Assembly: GCA_946902985.2 (NCBI GenBank)
Contig: OX336388.2
Span: 1,504,638,545 to 1,504,702,544, forward strand
DNA length: 64,000 nucleotides
Source: Meconema thalassinum
Lineage: Eukaryota > Arthropoda > Insecta > Orthoptera > Tettigoniidae
Direction of reading: 5' to 3'
The stretch's first letter is position 1, and each line of letters opens with the position of its first letter. Shown here piece by piece: positions 1-11,377 of this stretch. The notes below the pieces were generated by a model. That model saw only the letters and a list, made by a program, of their open reading frames with translations, was not told the origin of the DNA and did not search any database. Both the position numbers and the translations under genes were made by a program.

Positions 1-256
1 TCTTATTTGACATAAATTTTTGGCACTTATCCGACACATATTATGAACTTTGAATGGATTCGATATTGCACGTATTAAGAGAGTTATAGCGAAATTTCAC
101 TTTTTCGAAAAAAGCCCCCCATTTTCACCCCCTTCGACCGATTTAGCCCAGTAACGAACTCGACAGAGATTTTATAGGTATACATCTTCGGTAAAAAATT
201 CGAAGTAATTGGTGCAAAATTACGGCAGTTATCGTGTCCACAAGAAACTGATATAC

Positions 257-289
<33 letters not shown>

Positions 290-589
290 CATAAATTATA
301 TATAAACTTTTGAACTGACGGTGGTTTTGGGGTCTGGGGGATGTGAAACGCGAAGATATGTCGAAATTTTCCGGAAGTCGAAACATGGGACCCATTGCAA
401 TAGTTAGCTTTCTAATGAAATCTACCTAAAACCTAATTTCAAGTAACATAATATGATGTGTAGCACTCCATATCTCAGACCCCATCTTATTTTTTACAAT
501 TGATACACGTTAACAATCAGTGCATCTTTCCAACTATGCATCAGGAACAAACAGATTCGCCACCTATCCACAGACAGTCGAAGTAGCCA
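1..589. other. Non-coding repeat-like sequence with a TA/CATA microsatellite
   Basis: No coding region can be supported here. A short (CATA)n/(TA)n microsatellite lies at about 249-303. The rest is AT-rich with short C and G runs, like other dispersed repeats in the window. I recognise no family. Confidence 0.5.
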
Positions 590-1092
590 TTTAAAGAGTG
601 CGTTTGAACTTGTTAGTTGGCCTGATGGCTTTCGTCTTCTTATCTTCTCAAAATATCTTCATGAATGCATTGTGTTTTATCTTGCGTTCTGTAGACCACT
701 TCGCACCAGTTTTCTTTCTAGATTTCACCATGAATTAGTGCTTGTGTTCTAATCTACTCAAGGCTCCATGATTTTCTATGGTGTATGTGATATTTATTTC
801 TTGCAGATCCGCCATAGTTGATTAATTTTAATAATCATTTGGTTAGTCTGTCGCTGTCCATTCTATAGATATGGCCATAGACTTTCAGACGTCTCTTGCT
901 TTCGGCATGAGTGAATCTGTCAGTTAAGGAATAGAGGTCCACTGTTCTCCTCTTAATCCTCATTCCATTTTCTCTCGTGGGACCATAAATTTTTTCCGGA
1001 GAATTTTCCGATCTTGATTTTCGATTTCTATAATTTATTTTAGAGTGACCACCAAGACATATGGTTTCTGAGTCGAATAAAGCTGCAAGCAA
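590..1092 (-). pseudogene. Dead non-LTR retrotransposon fragment (C-terminal end of the RT ORF)
   Basis: On the minus strand, 835-1092 translates without a stop and contains a run resembling the C-terminal tail of insect LINE reverse-transcriptase proteins (pattern K-R-R-L-K-V-Y-G-H-I-Y-R-M-D-x-D-R-L-T-K). This tail normally follows the catalytic domain. Beyond 835 (towards 590) the reading breaks into short frames with scattered similarity of the same kind, as expected of a decayed fragment. No FADD or YADD catalytic motif is present, so this is 5'-truncated and cannot encode an enzyme. The family (RTE, R1 or related) cannot be assigned from so little. A long TTA microsatellite follows on the plus strand. 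Recognition rests on the motif run only. Confidence 0.5.
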
Positions 1093-1107
1093 AACAAATT
1101 TCTTGTG

Positions 1108-1134
1108 ATATTATTATTATTATTATTATTATTA

Positions 1135-1190
<56 letters not shown>

Positions 1191-1191
1191 T
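1108..1191 (+). repeat. (TTA)n microsatellite
   Basis: About 28 consecutive ATT/TTA triplets with one interruption (ATC) near 1136. It lies next to the LINE fragment. Confidence 0.95.
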
Positions 1192-1599
1192 AGAAATCAT
1201 TGAACTGTGATGTTAAAATACTCATCAGCTCGCAGATGAAGTACACTCGAGTCTTCCCAAGTTCAATAACTTAATCCACTAGCGAGACTTATGAGCACGG
1301 TCGACCGTTAAGTGCTGCAGGCCACAGGTTGAAAACCGCACCGATAATCCAGTGGCTATAAGAGTTTCCAGGCCGAGACCTCAGTGGCTAACACCTCCAC
1401 CTCCGCTACAAACTCTCAGTAAGCTGAGGGTCGATAGTGGTCTGTCCTCGCAGGTTTATCGATTCTATCATCCTAACCCCCTGATGTTCTTAACAAACAA
1501 AAATCGATATCACAAGTCCCTTAGAAGAAATCCCCTGTATACCTACCTACTCTTGTGAATATGACTCTATTTAATAATGTGTAACGGATTTAAATGCAT
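1192..1599. other. Unassigned intergenic sequence
   Basis: No supported gene. Short open frames here lack any recognisable domain. The stretch may be the degraded edge of a repeat. Confidence 0.4.
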
Positions 1600-2045
1600 C
1601 AATTTATTTATTCATTTATTTATCGTATGGCTTTTAGTGCCGGGAGTGTCCGAGGACATGTTCGGCTCGCCTGAGTCTGTAGCTGCTTCCAGCGGACACC
1701 CTTAGGATGAGCTACAAGTTCCGTTCGATTTCAAGTAGTTCCAACTTTCGCTACCAGATATCAATGATACCTAGTGGTTAAAGTTGGAACTTTGATAGAT
1801 CGTTCCGACGAATTCTAACCTAACAATTTAGCTTCACACAAGTTTAGTCTGTGGAAGGATATTTTACATGCCATAAATCTATGACATGGGACCGCCGGCT
1901 TTACTTCACCTCCGAAGGAAGACATACTGAAAGATTATTAACGCTCCTAAAAAAATCCGACGACTTCGGCCGGGTTTGGACCAGCTATCTTGGGCACAGC
2001 AGTTCAGCATGCTACCGACTACGCCACCGAAGCCGCTTAAATGCA
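1600..2045 (-). mobile_element. tRNA-derived SINE, family D
   Basis: Read on the minus strand, a tRNA-like head lies at about 1975-2042 with an A-box-like run (ggcgtagtcggtagc) and a B-box-like GGTCCAAACCC, followed by a body that ends in an A-rich tail near 1605. The same head occurs on the plus strand at 43972 and 51467, and the 3' body recurs at 42179-42361. It is RNA polymerase III-type, non-coding, and mobilised by a LINE partner not identified here. Confidence 0.75.
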
Positions 2046-2225
2046 TCAATGCTTCACACTCATACCTTGAAAGTATCCAGCTGATGATCTAGTAACTTCG
2101 GTTTCTAACGTTTCCTATGTAATTATATGTTTTCGATTTCGTGCTGAACTGATGATAGGTTTAGTTCCTGATTCCGGTACATAATACTTAGGTGGTCACC
2201 ATCATATTTTCTATAGAAAATTAGC

Positions 2226-2565
2226 CGTGGTCGTAACGGCGTGGCTGCAGGCAGTTGCTCACATCCGGGATGCGAGGAGGTTCGAATCCCCTCGCCGGCA
2301 ACCTTGAAGATGGTCTTCTGTGGTTTCCCATCTTCGTTCCGGGCAAATGCCGGGGTGGGTCTCTAACTATAGGCCACAGCCGTTACCATCCAATTCCTCG
2401 TCTATACATTCACACTTTTCTCCCCAGACAACACTACACACGCGACGGTACTTTGTATCCCACCCCATGGGTGTCCACATAGAAGCAGCTACAAACTCTG
2501 GCGAGCCGAATATGTCCTCGGACACTCCCAGCACTAAAAGCCACATGCTAAAAAGATAAACAAAC
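2226..2565 (+). mobile_element. tRNA-derived SINE, family B
   Basis: A tRNA-like head carries the B-box GGTTCGAATCC at about 2279. It is followed by the conserved core (GTGGTTTCCCATCTTC, then GGCAAATGCCGGG) that recurs at 27700, 46150 and, inverted, at 28560. The 3' end shares its last 90 bp or so with the family D SINE (GTCCTCGGACACTCCCAGC), so the two families share a tail or the element is composite. It ends in an A/C-rich tail near 2565. Confidence 0.75.
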
Positions 2566-2569
2566 AAAA

Positions 2570-4103
2570 TAACAAGTAGTTCCGTGAAGAACTATGCAGC
2601 CGATTTTCATATATCCTACTTAAGTTAATTGCCTCTATCAGCATACAAAATTTCAGCTTGATTGCTGTAATAGATTCGTAGATATTGAGAACCGAATAAA
2701 TATTTCGGATGGCCGCCATGTTCGTTTTTATATATGTAGGTCCTAGAGTTATGTACTGTTACATGAAGATTATTGTGTACGTGTAGTATTCAAACTTCAA
2801 TCGCATGATTAGGACACAAGAAGTAACAAGGAGATTTTAAAATTTCGCACAGCTGCCATCTTGTGGTTATGGAAACATTTGAAATAAATTAGATGCCAGT
2901 GGATTAACATTTGTATAAGGATTCACTGTACCGTTTCACTGCACTCGGATGGTTAAATTGCGAGAAACGCCCATGTGAATATTTATACTTCGCGTCGCCG
3001 CCATGTTGGATTTGTGATCAACAGGTTATTGAAAGTCCTATAGGTGAACTTAAGTTCATTGCCCCTATGAACATAAAACAAAGAATTCAGTTTGATTGCT
3101 GTAATAGATTCATAGATATTGAGAACCGTCTAAATATTTCGGATGGTCACCATGTTGGATTGTTATATGTATAGGCCTTAGAGTCATTTTCCATTAGAGG
3201 AAAATTATGGCGTAGGTTCATTATTCAAACTTTCACTTCGATCGCATGATTACGACACAAGAAAGAAAAACTTAATTTTAAAATTCACACAGCCGCCATT
3301 TTGAGGTGAAGTAAACAATTAAACTAAATTATATACTAGTGCATTACAATGTGTATATACATTTGCTGTACCATATTTCATTGCGTTTGGATCATTTAAT
3401 CGCGAGAAAAGTCTATTTAAAATTTTCAACTTCGATTGGCCACCATGCTCGTTTTGTAATTAACCGGTTTTTGAAAGTCTCATAGTTGAACTTTCAGTAG
3501 TGCCCTTTATCTCCGTACAAAATTTCAGGGTGATACCGCTAATAGTTTCAGAGATATAGAATGCCGGTGAAATATTTCGCACAGCCGCCATCTTGTAGTT
3601 ATGTAAACAATTAAACGAAGTCAGATGTCGGTGCATTACAATATGTATAAACATATACTGTACCAAGTTTCATTGCGTTTGGTTGGATAAATCGCGAGAA
3701 ACGTCTATTTAAAAGTCGCAAATTCGCTTGGCCGCCATGTTGGTTTTTTAGTTATAAGGTTTTCAAAAGTTACATGGATGTACTTCTAGTAGCTCCCTTT
3801 ATCACCGTACAAAATTCCAGGGTGATAACCGTAATAGTTTCGGAGATATTTAATGCAGGTGAAATATTTCGCACAGCCACCATGTTGGATTGGTGGGACG
3901 TAACAAAAGTTAAAGGACACGATCTGGGTCGTCCTGAATAGTGCAATGAACTTACCGAATTTCATTGAAATCGCTCCAGCCGTATAGATTTTATTGGGGG
4001 ACACACACACATGAATCACACACATACGCACACACACATAGACAGACACACGGACAATAGGTGATCTCATAAGCCTATTTTTTCATCAATTAAAATAGGT
4101 TAA
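2570..4103 (-). mobile_element. Hairpin-ended element with ~290-bp internal tandem repeats (copy 1)
   Basis: Non-coding. The block has several diverged repeats spaced about 290 bp, most clearly the CGCACAGCC-GCCAT phrase at about 2846, 3287, 3576 and 3868. The right end carries a CA-rich microsatellite (about 4007-4053) and then a hairpin of CCTATTTT and AAAATAGG (4074-4099). The same structure in the opposite direction lies at 6528-7350, and a diverged third copy at 30040-31298. There are no TIRs of a known DNA-transposon family and no ORF. I cannot name the class. The shared GGxATGAAA-type 5' phrase hints at a Helitron or Helentron relative, but that is inference. Confidence 0.65.
4074..4099. 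repeat. Terminal hairpin of hairpin-ended element copy 1
   Basis: Eight-base perfect stem CCTATTTT / AAAATAGG with a 10-base loop at the outer end of the element. Confidence 0.85.
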
Positions 4104-5524
4104 AAACGTGGCGTTGCAATGCTTTTAATGGGGAGCCCCATCAAGTTCGGAGGTCGTAGGTTCGATACCGGCGCTGACAGCGATTGTCCTTAGAGGTCTG
4201 ATGATAATCGCTTGACGATCGAATCTAGTAATCCAAGGGATTATAGTAAAGTTATTAATCTGAATGAGCCCCGAAGCTCACAGCCCCAGTAGTGGCAGGC
4301 CGTTCAGCGGGACAACACAACTAAGCGGCGACGCACTACTGTGTACGTAAACATTACAAATATACTTTTCTTGTGCATGATAATTGGTGTTTATTTTGTT
4401 TATTGTATTGAATTAGTACTACATTGTGTATTTTCTAAATTATGCACACGTGTATACTTCTTTACTTACAGTACATAATTCATAAACCTTTTAGACAAAC
4501 AAACCTAACATATAACGAGATTCGAATTGCGAATCGTAAAAAATACACCAAAGACTAGCTACGACAACAGCAGCATAATTATTTCTAGTGCAAATTTAAA
4601 CTTTAACACAGTGCAAATTGTTAATGCGTTTACCTCCCTTTTAATTACACCGGGTTGCCAGAATATTCAGGATGAGGATCTTGAGGGTCGACTGACGTAA
4701 TCCTTAATTTTCCCCATTTAATAGTGATAATTAGCTAGTACATATAATATCTTCCAGGAGTGTATTTACATATTTATCACTTGTACCCCATCAATTCATT
4801 GGCCATATTGGTGTTGACCGACTGAAGAGCTACAAATGACAATATTAATCTCATGTAATTTTATTCAGTGAATAACACCCTTTACAATTGGGTACAATCG
4901 TGTTGACCTACTGAAAAATAGTTAAATTTCGTTTGTCGAGGCACTGAAAACTGGCTTCCAAGAAGATAATTTCCAGACAAATTAATTACACACCCAAGTA
5001 CACAAAACTAATGGCCAGTGTTGTCCCAAACTCCGGAATGGAATTAACAACAACAATAACATCAAGAGAAAGTGATTTGCTGACGTCTTTTTCAGCACGT
5101 ACACGGGCAGCAACACTTGACTGAGTGTGTCACCAGTCCCTGTCCAGCATTACAATAACTGTGAATGGAGCAGCCTTGGTATGGCGGCGCAGGACCCTGA
5201 ACACAGACAGTGGGTGAGTAGAAGTTAATTCCCCTGAACAACAAAGGAAGCATGTAGTTCTGCGTGACCAGCAATCTCGTGATCATGACGAACGGGATCT
5301 CCACTTTAACGAGGAATCCGAACCACAGGACGTGATATTTCACTTCGAAAATCTCACAAGCTTTGGCTGGGATCGAACACGATCCACCTTGGAAAGAGAC
5401 AAGCAGCTTGGCTACTGAAATACCACACTCTCTTTCTCCTGAACTCGGCTTCACGATGTTCAGTTGTAATTTAACACCACCATATTGAAATGTTCACAAA
5501 CAATGACTGATAAAGTATATGCAA
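4104..5524. other. Intergenic sequence with a SINE-like fragment
   Basis: At 4130-4330 there is a SINE-like fragment containing a B-box-like AGGTTCGATACC followed by a body of unknown family. The remainder is AT-rich. The open frame on the minus strand at 5092-5454 has no recognisable domain and is not called. Confidence 0.45.
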
Positions 5525-5526
5525 TG

Positions 5527-5775
5527 TAATTGTTAATAATAATAATAATAATAATGTTACTGGATTTACGTCCTTTTTAACTACTGCAGCTTTTGGAGGC
5601 GCCGGGGTGCCTGAATTTTGCTCCGAAGTGGACCATTAACGTGCCAATAAATCTACTGACACGAGTCCTTCGCATTTGCGCTCCCTCAAATGCCAGCTGA
5701 CTCTGCCAGGTTTTGATCCTGCAACCTGGGGAACAGCAGGCGAGAACGTTACCTCTGAGCCACGCAGTCAGTCAC
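5527..5775 (-). mobile_element. SINE, family E, with (AAT)n tail
   Basis: The block starts with an (AAT)n run at 5535-5555 and holds the conserved phrase GGCGCCGGGGTGCCTGAATT followed by a second one (ACGTGCCAATAAATCTACTG). At its right end are degraded pol III-type boxes read on the minus strand. I recognise this arrangement as a common arthropod SINE. It is single-copy in the window. Confidence 0.6.
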
Positions 5776-6242
5776 AATGCAATATTGTAAGCTGTAAAAT
5801 GTACTCCCGTGACTTCAGCGTTGGTGTTGAGGACTTGGATACCAGGCATATTAGCGCCATGCATTTGTGTGAGCGTTTGGAGTTGTATTTGCTGAATATC
5901 CTGTGTTATAGTGGTCTCTGTAATAGTGAGTGTACTTATAACTGAGGATATGATTTTGAAGGAGGTGATTGTGGTCTTAAATTAGGAGCATTCTGGCATT
6001 TGCCTGGAATAGAAGTTCACATATTGGTAGTGTGTAGCTAAAGTTGTGGGTTATTTGGTGAGAAACGCTCTATCGAGTTCCAACGTTCGCCGCTAGGTGT
6101 CAGTGACAGTGGCATCTCTGGTAGCCAAATTTCGAACTACTTGAAAGTCAACTTGATGGGAAGCCTACGGGCGTTCATTTAAAATACCCCGCTATGGCCA
6201 TTGGCTGCAATTCAAATAATGTTAATAAATATAATAATATAA
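5776..6242. other. Unassigned sequence with a partial SINE-like body
   Basis: Bases 6060-6150 resemble the 3' body of the family D SINE (GAGTTCCAACGTTCGCC and following). No gene is supported. The short plus-strand frame at 5676-5945 lies largely over SINE E and is not a gene. Confidence 0.45.
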
Positions 6243-6528
6243 CCTTGCCGGCCCCGTGGTGTTGAGGTAGCGCCCCGGGTTCGATTCCCGGCTCCGTTAG
6301 GGATTTTAGAAACTGACGTGAGGGTTGGAACGGGGTGCAATCAGCCTCGTGAGGACAATTGAGTAGCTGTCTGACAGTGAGGCAGTGCCCCGATCACAAA
6401 AACTATGATAACGGCTGAGGGGACCGTATGCGCTGATCTCGCGTCACCCCAATATCTGCATGCCAAATGGCTGGGCAGCGGTCGCTTGGTTGGCCTAGGC
6501 CCTTCACGGGCTGTAGTGCCAGGATTTT
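6243..6528 (+). mobile_element. tRNA-derived SINE, family A (copy 1)
   Basis: The head carries the B-box GGGTTCGATTCCC, and the body (TTTTAGAAACTGACGTGAGG onwards) is shared with 47156-47446. Similarity continues to the phrase CTTCACGGGCTGTAGTGCC. The next element, the hairpin-ended copy 2, begins directly after it. Confidence 0.8.
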
Positions 6529-7350
6529 TAGCCTATTTTCATTTATGAAAAAATAGGTTAATGAGATCACCGTTTGTCCGTGTGTCTGTCTGTGTGTGCG
6601 TGTGTGTGTGTGATGGTGTGTGTTCTCCCTAATAACTTCTAAACGGCTAAAGCGATTTCAATGAAACTCGGTAAGTTCGAAGCACTATTCCGGACAATCC
6701 AGACCGTGCCCTTCAAATTTTGTTACGTCTCACCAATCCAATATGGAGGCTGTGCGAAATGTTTCACCAGCATTCTATATCTCTGAAACTATTACCGATA
6801 TCACCCTGGAATATTTTACGGTGATAAAGGGAATTACTAGAAGTTCACCTATGTGGCCTTTGAAAAGCTGGTAACTACAAAACCAACATGGCGGCCAAGC
6901 GAATTTGCGACTTTTAAATAGACGTTTCTCGCGATTTAACCAACCAAACGCAATAAAACTTGGTACAGTGTATGTTTATACACATTGTAATGCACTGACA
7001 TCTAACTTCGTTCAATTGTTCACATAACCTCAAGATGGCGACTGTGCGAAATATTTCACCGGCATTCTATATCCCTGAAACTATTAGCGGTATCACCCTG
7101 AAATTATGTACGGAGATAAAGGGCACTACTGGAAGTTCATACAAAAGACTTTCAAAAACAGGTTAACTACAAAACGAATATGGCGGCCAAGCAAAGTTGA
7201 AAATTTTAAATAGACCTTTCTCGCGATTTCGTTATCCAGACGCAATGAAACTTGGTACAGAAAATGTTTATACACATTGTAATGCACTGGTATCTAATTT
7301 AGTTCAATTGTTTACATAACCTCAAGATGGCGGCTGTGCGAATTTTAAAA
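6528..7350 (+). mobile_element. Hairpin-ended element with ~290-bp internal tandem repeats (copy 2)
   Basis: It opens with a hairpin (CCTATTTT...AAAATAGG, 6532-6557), then a GT/GTCT microsatellite (6579-6610), then repeats marked by CTGTGCGAA at about 6750, 7043 and 7333 (spacings about 292 and 290). It is the same element as 2570-4103 in opposite orientation, but shorter on the repeat side. No coding capacity is seen. Confidence 0.65.
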
Positions 7351-8824
7351 TTAAGTTTGTTGATGTGTAACATATTTCCACTCGGTTGCTGGATATTTTT
7401 GTGGGAGTGATTTTGAAAAATTGGACGGAAGTGGATCGGAACGATCGAGGTGGCACCAGCTGGCAAACTTCCGTTGGATCGAACGGAAGTGTGCACGAAC
7501 GGAAGTGTGCTAGCTGACAGTGGTGGATCGAACGGAAGTGTAAGACGCACTGCCAACTCGATCGATCGATCCAGCTGACAGTGGTAAGAGAAACAATGAG
7601 CGCGCGGTGTCGAAAATTGATACCATGACGTACTCTCGGCCATGTGGAATGTATATGACATACTGAACGGTAAACGCTCTTGCGAACTCTGGTGTCAAGT
7701 GATTGAAACAAAGCACGTGGTTCATGTTCGAAGTCTTCGTATCAGTATTTAAATGGTAAAATGCCTTAATATCAAACATTGTAAGTAGTCGGCATTGTCG
7801 GTATTATGTTTCTGCACAATGGCTATACAAATATTAACCCACATAACGCTAATGTAGTCATCAATATAATATAATCGTTGTGGTTATACGAGAATTGAGC
7901 AAGCCTTCATGAACTATTGCTGAATACATTCTCTTTACTCACAAGAGGGCCTATTCATAAGGCACTTTAAACTCAATTTCACGCAGGAACATAGTCGAAA
8001 CAAGCAAAATATTGTGCCCAACTGGAGTTTGGCCCAAGTTATCGAACGTTAGACCTACGAGATGGAAGCATGGCCTAATTCTATCCGAGGGAGGAATATT
8101 GCAGGGAATTACGACATCAATGTAAGAGTCATACTCCCAGCTGCGCGATTACAATCCATTAAGGAAGCAATAAAGAATAGTAATCAGTAATAAGCGTCAC
8201 GGAAATATACACAGATAAGCGTGGTTCTGCAGACTCAGGAGTTGATATTGCATCAGGCAGGAGCCATTAAAAACTTATATGCAAGCACATGTAATCTTAT
8301 TTATGGCGACATAATCGTCAAATGAAAGAGGGACTAGTTCTAGTGATGAATGGTTATTACAGCGATAAGATGTAGATTTAAAGGAGCCCACGAAGCAATT
8401 ATTTTTGATTTGGAAATGAAGGAACCACAAGACAAGAATGAATCAGTGTTAGGGGAGAACTTGATCGACACACAACACTAAAGTCAGATAGTAAGCCTCA
8501 AGTCGCACACAGGGACCATATCGCTTCATAGATTGGTAGCCCTGAATGCTGACCCGAGTAAAATTGCAGCATCAACAATGCGTCATTGATAAATAAAACG
8601 CATGGATACGGGAGCAAAATATACTAATCCGCCTGCCCCGCAATAGGGATAATAACCTTTTTAATTAATTAAACATAAGTCTACGATTAAAATAATTTCC
8701 GCATAGAACCAATGTTAGAATTAGCTCATTCTACGGTTGTATAAAAAGTTTCAAGCAGATAGGGGTTCAAACATAAAGAATAGACTCCGCTCTTGCGTGA
8801 GGGAACTACGTTTTGATAAATCGG

Positions 8825-8864
8825 TATAAATAAGGGGTCAAACGAAACTCAGTTACTCAGTTTT
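8825..8864 (+). promoter_or_regulatory. Candidate TATA box plus initiator
   Basis: TATAAATA at 8825 is followed by two TCAGT-type initiators around 8850-8860. Spacing of 24-30 bp fits insect RNA polymerase II core promoters of LTR elements. Confidence 0.5.
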
Positions 8865-9700
8865 ACGACGAACCTTTGAGAGGTCGTGTTGGTCGTCATA
8901 CTCCAGCCCGCGTTAAGACGCGACGCGCTAAATCATACAGTCAGACAGTCAGTCTTGATCGACCGCAGGAGCGGGTCGTCAATTACTCAATGTACAGTCA
9001 GTTTACAACAAGCATCGGGAGGTGTTGTGCTGGGGTGTTACATCCAGTCCGCCGTGATAGTTAAGGCACGTCGCATTGAGTCGTATCAATAGATTCAGTA
9101 TACGGTGTCCGTAAGTGACGGAACATTCTGATCATCGAACATTCAGACTTCAGTTCAGATAAATCCGCGGAAGTGCCGCGCTATTTTCGTCAAAGTATAA
9201 CTCAGTGTATCGAGAGTGTTCGGAAGGCGTAGTATCGTCATAAATAGTTAATCAGTGGAACTAAATAAATAGCTGACTTTGAGAAGTCGTGCTCGATCAT
9301 GTCAGAAGCGAGTAATCAGAAGGCAAAGTATATTTCGTCAGCACACAGACTATCGCCAGGTCAGACCCAGAGGGGCGCTACGCAGTGTTAGCCGACCAAT
9401 AAGGAACAGTCGCGAGTTCGAGACTCCGAAGAATCAGTACGATAAAGGTTGGAAAGTTACCGAAAGTAAAGAACAATATTCGAGGAACGCAAAGACAGTT
9501 AAATAATATTTGAAGAAATAAAAGGAATTATGGAAATCCAAGTTAAATGTAGTGCCAAAAGGGCCAAGTAATTGTTGTAATTCAGCGTGAAGTTATCGGG
9601 GAACGTTGATCCAGAATATGCCTTGTGTCGAAAGATGTAAGTAAATGAAATAAGTAAATTGAAGATCGTCGTCGGAATGAAAGTAAGTATTTGTTGTTGT

Positions 9701-9830
9701 GGATGGTAATTCCCACTGAAGTATTGTTGGTAAGAAAGCGTCGAATTGTTGTGGATGGTAATTCCCACTGAAGTATTGTTGGTAAGAAAGTGTTGTATTT
9801 TGGTGGATGGTAATTCCCACTGAAGTATTA
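9701..9830 (+). repeat. Three-copy 52-bp direct repeat
   Basis: The phrase GGATGGTAATTCCCACTGAA begins at 9701, 9753 and 9805, each copy followed by GTATT. Copies are nearly identical. Confidence 0.9.
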
Positions 9831-11050
9831 TTGTGTTATGGTGTTGTTGATATGAGGCACCGACATTGTTGAAATAAGGCATCGTGAAATAAAGTCGTCG
9901 AAAGTAGCACCGTAAGTAAGGTTGCTGCAAAAATGGATCATACATCCTTTCCGAACTAGTGCAAAAATATTCTGGAATCACGAGATATAATAAGTAAGGG
10001 AAAATAAGAAAGTAAATCGCTGTAAAGAAATGGTATTTTAAAGCTTGGATTGTAATTATGTTTTGAAACCTGTAAACCGTAGAGTGGAGAGGACGGGTCG
10101 ATAGACGCCATAAATCTCAAGTATCTTGTCGAGGGAAGTGGGGTGACAGCCAGACCTGACTTCGCCTTTGTAAATGGAGAGACCGCAAATGGGCGTTCAT
10201 TGAGTAGTGTTCTAAACAAGCAGTAGAGTTAAACGAATGAGACAGAAAAGTTTATTAAAAGGTGCTAATGTAAACCAATTAGAGAATTGAAATGCTGGGA
10301 TTAATAAAAGTCTCCCGAATTTAAGTTTGATGAAACCAAATAATATTTGACAGACTAAATCAAATATTATTTTTGTTGATAATCGATTCTTTCTTTGTGA
10401 ATAAATGATACTGACGGGTTAAGAAATAATGTGTTTTATATGGTTTGAAATCCCATGAAATAATAAATAAACAGTGCATAGTGTAACATAAAAACACCTC
10501 ACCACATTGCATGAATAGATGATAAAGGAGTGAGAGCCAAATCCATGTTGTGACATTGCTTGTAAATAAATAAATTATATTTTGAGGGACCTAAGGCCTT
10601 ATGGAAGATTGTGAATTAATTGAATAACAAAATGAGAAATAAACAAGAAATAGTGAAAGTAAAGATGACCCTAAAGGGGAATGTAGTAATTTAAATATCC
10701 ACAAGGCTTAAGGCAGAATTTAACTGAAATGATAGGAGGGCTCGAAGCCAAAGTGAACAAACTCAAAAACTATGAAGTTTAACATCTGAATTAGATAAGC
10801 AAGAGAGTTCAAGTGATTTTTTTTGATTTTTACTCGAAGAGGACAATTCCGAGTACTTATATATCCAGTGATTTGATAGTGAATTTTTATTGATTGTTGC
10901 ATTTTCTTTAGAAAATAAATTGTTTATAACTGTGATGTTGAGTTTTTCCTAAATCTTAATAACCTTATTGTGTTGACATATCTGGATGAGAGATCAGTTG
11001 TGGGTGGAACGTAACGCGCCCCGACGCCGAAGAGTTACTAGCCAGGTTAC

Positions 11051-11373
11051 TGATTAAGCATCCTCCGCTAAGCGGGTACAATATAAATGAAACTTAATTC
11101 CGTAATGCAGTATTATTGGAACGTGGAAATAAGTCACCATCTTGTGCACAACATCTGCGTAGTCGAAATAGCCGTGGGGTTAGCGCCTATGACTGTGAAT
11201 CTAAGGATCTCGGGTTCGAATCACGGACGGGGTAGATATTTTTGCTACCAGATTATAATTTTAAACGATATTTATCATATCAATATGACTCATTTAAACA
11301 GAATCCATATGAAATTACGTGTTGGTCTGTGAATCAAGAGGTCCTGTTTATAAGGAATTTAAGGTTATGAGCG
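11051..11373. other. Flanking sequence of Element 1 with a tRNA-like SINE head
   Basis: At about 11168-11235 there is a tRNA-like block with an A-box-like run (gccgtggggttagcgcc) and the B-box GGGTTCGAATCAC. It lacks a full cloverleaf and is probably a SINE head. The rest is unassigned. Confidence 0.45.
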
Positions 11374-11377
11374 GTGT
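11374..11377. repeat. Left target-site duplication of Element 1 (GTGT)
   Basis: GTGT precedes the 5' LTR and matches GTGT directly after the 3' LTR. Four-base duplications are usual for many Gypsy-class integrases. Confidence 0.8.

Larger units (their letters stand above)
7351..11050 (+). other. LTR-like or retroelement UTR-like non-coding region
   Basis: There is no supported ORF across 3.7 kb. At 8825-8832 lies TATAAATA, followed 24 bp later by CTCAGTTACTCAGTTT (8849-8864), the spacing of an insect TATA plus initiator promoter. AATAAA-type polyadenylation signals cluster in the right half (10380-10930), and the region ends in T-rich sequence. This composition and layout resemble a long LTR or leader of another retrotransposon. 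I could not fix TG...CA ends or a target duplication, so the element type is inferred. Confidence 0.4.

Noticed and set aside
5092..5454. 120-codon minus-strand frame
   Set aside because: No recognisable domain or neighbours; probably chance in repeat-derived sequence.
6243..6310. tRNA gene candidate
   Set aside because: Only the B-box half is good; no full cloverleaf, and the same head continues into a SINE body. The same applies to the heads at 27606, 28455, 43972, 45105 and 51467.
7299..7779. Overlapping minus-strand frames of 89-129 codons
   Set aside because: Repeated GGATCGAACGGAAGTG words create several open frames; no domain and no shared frame.
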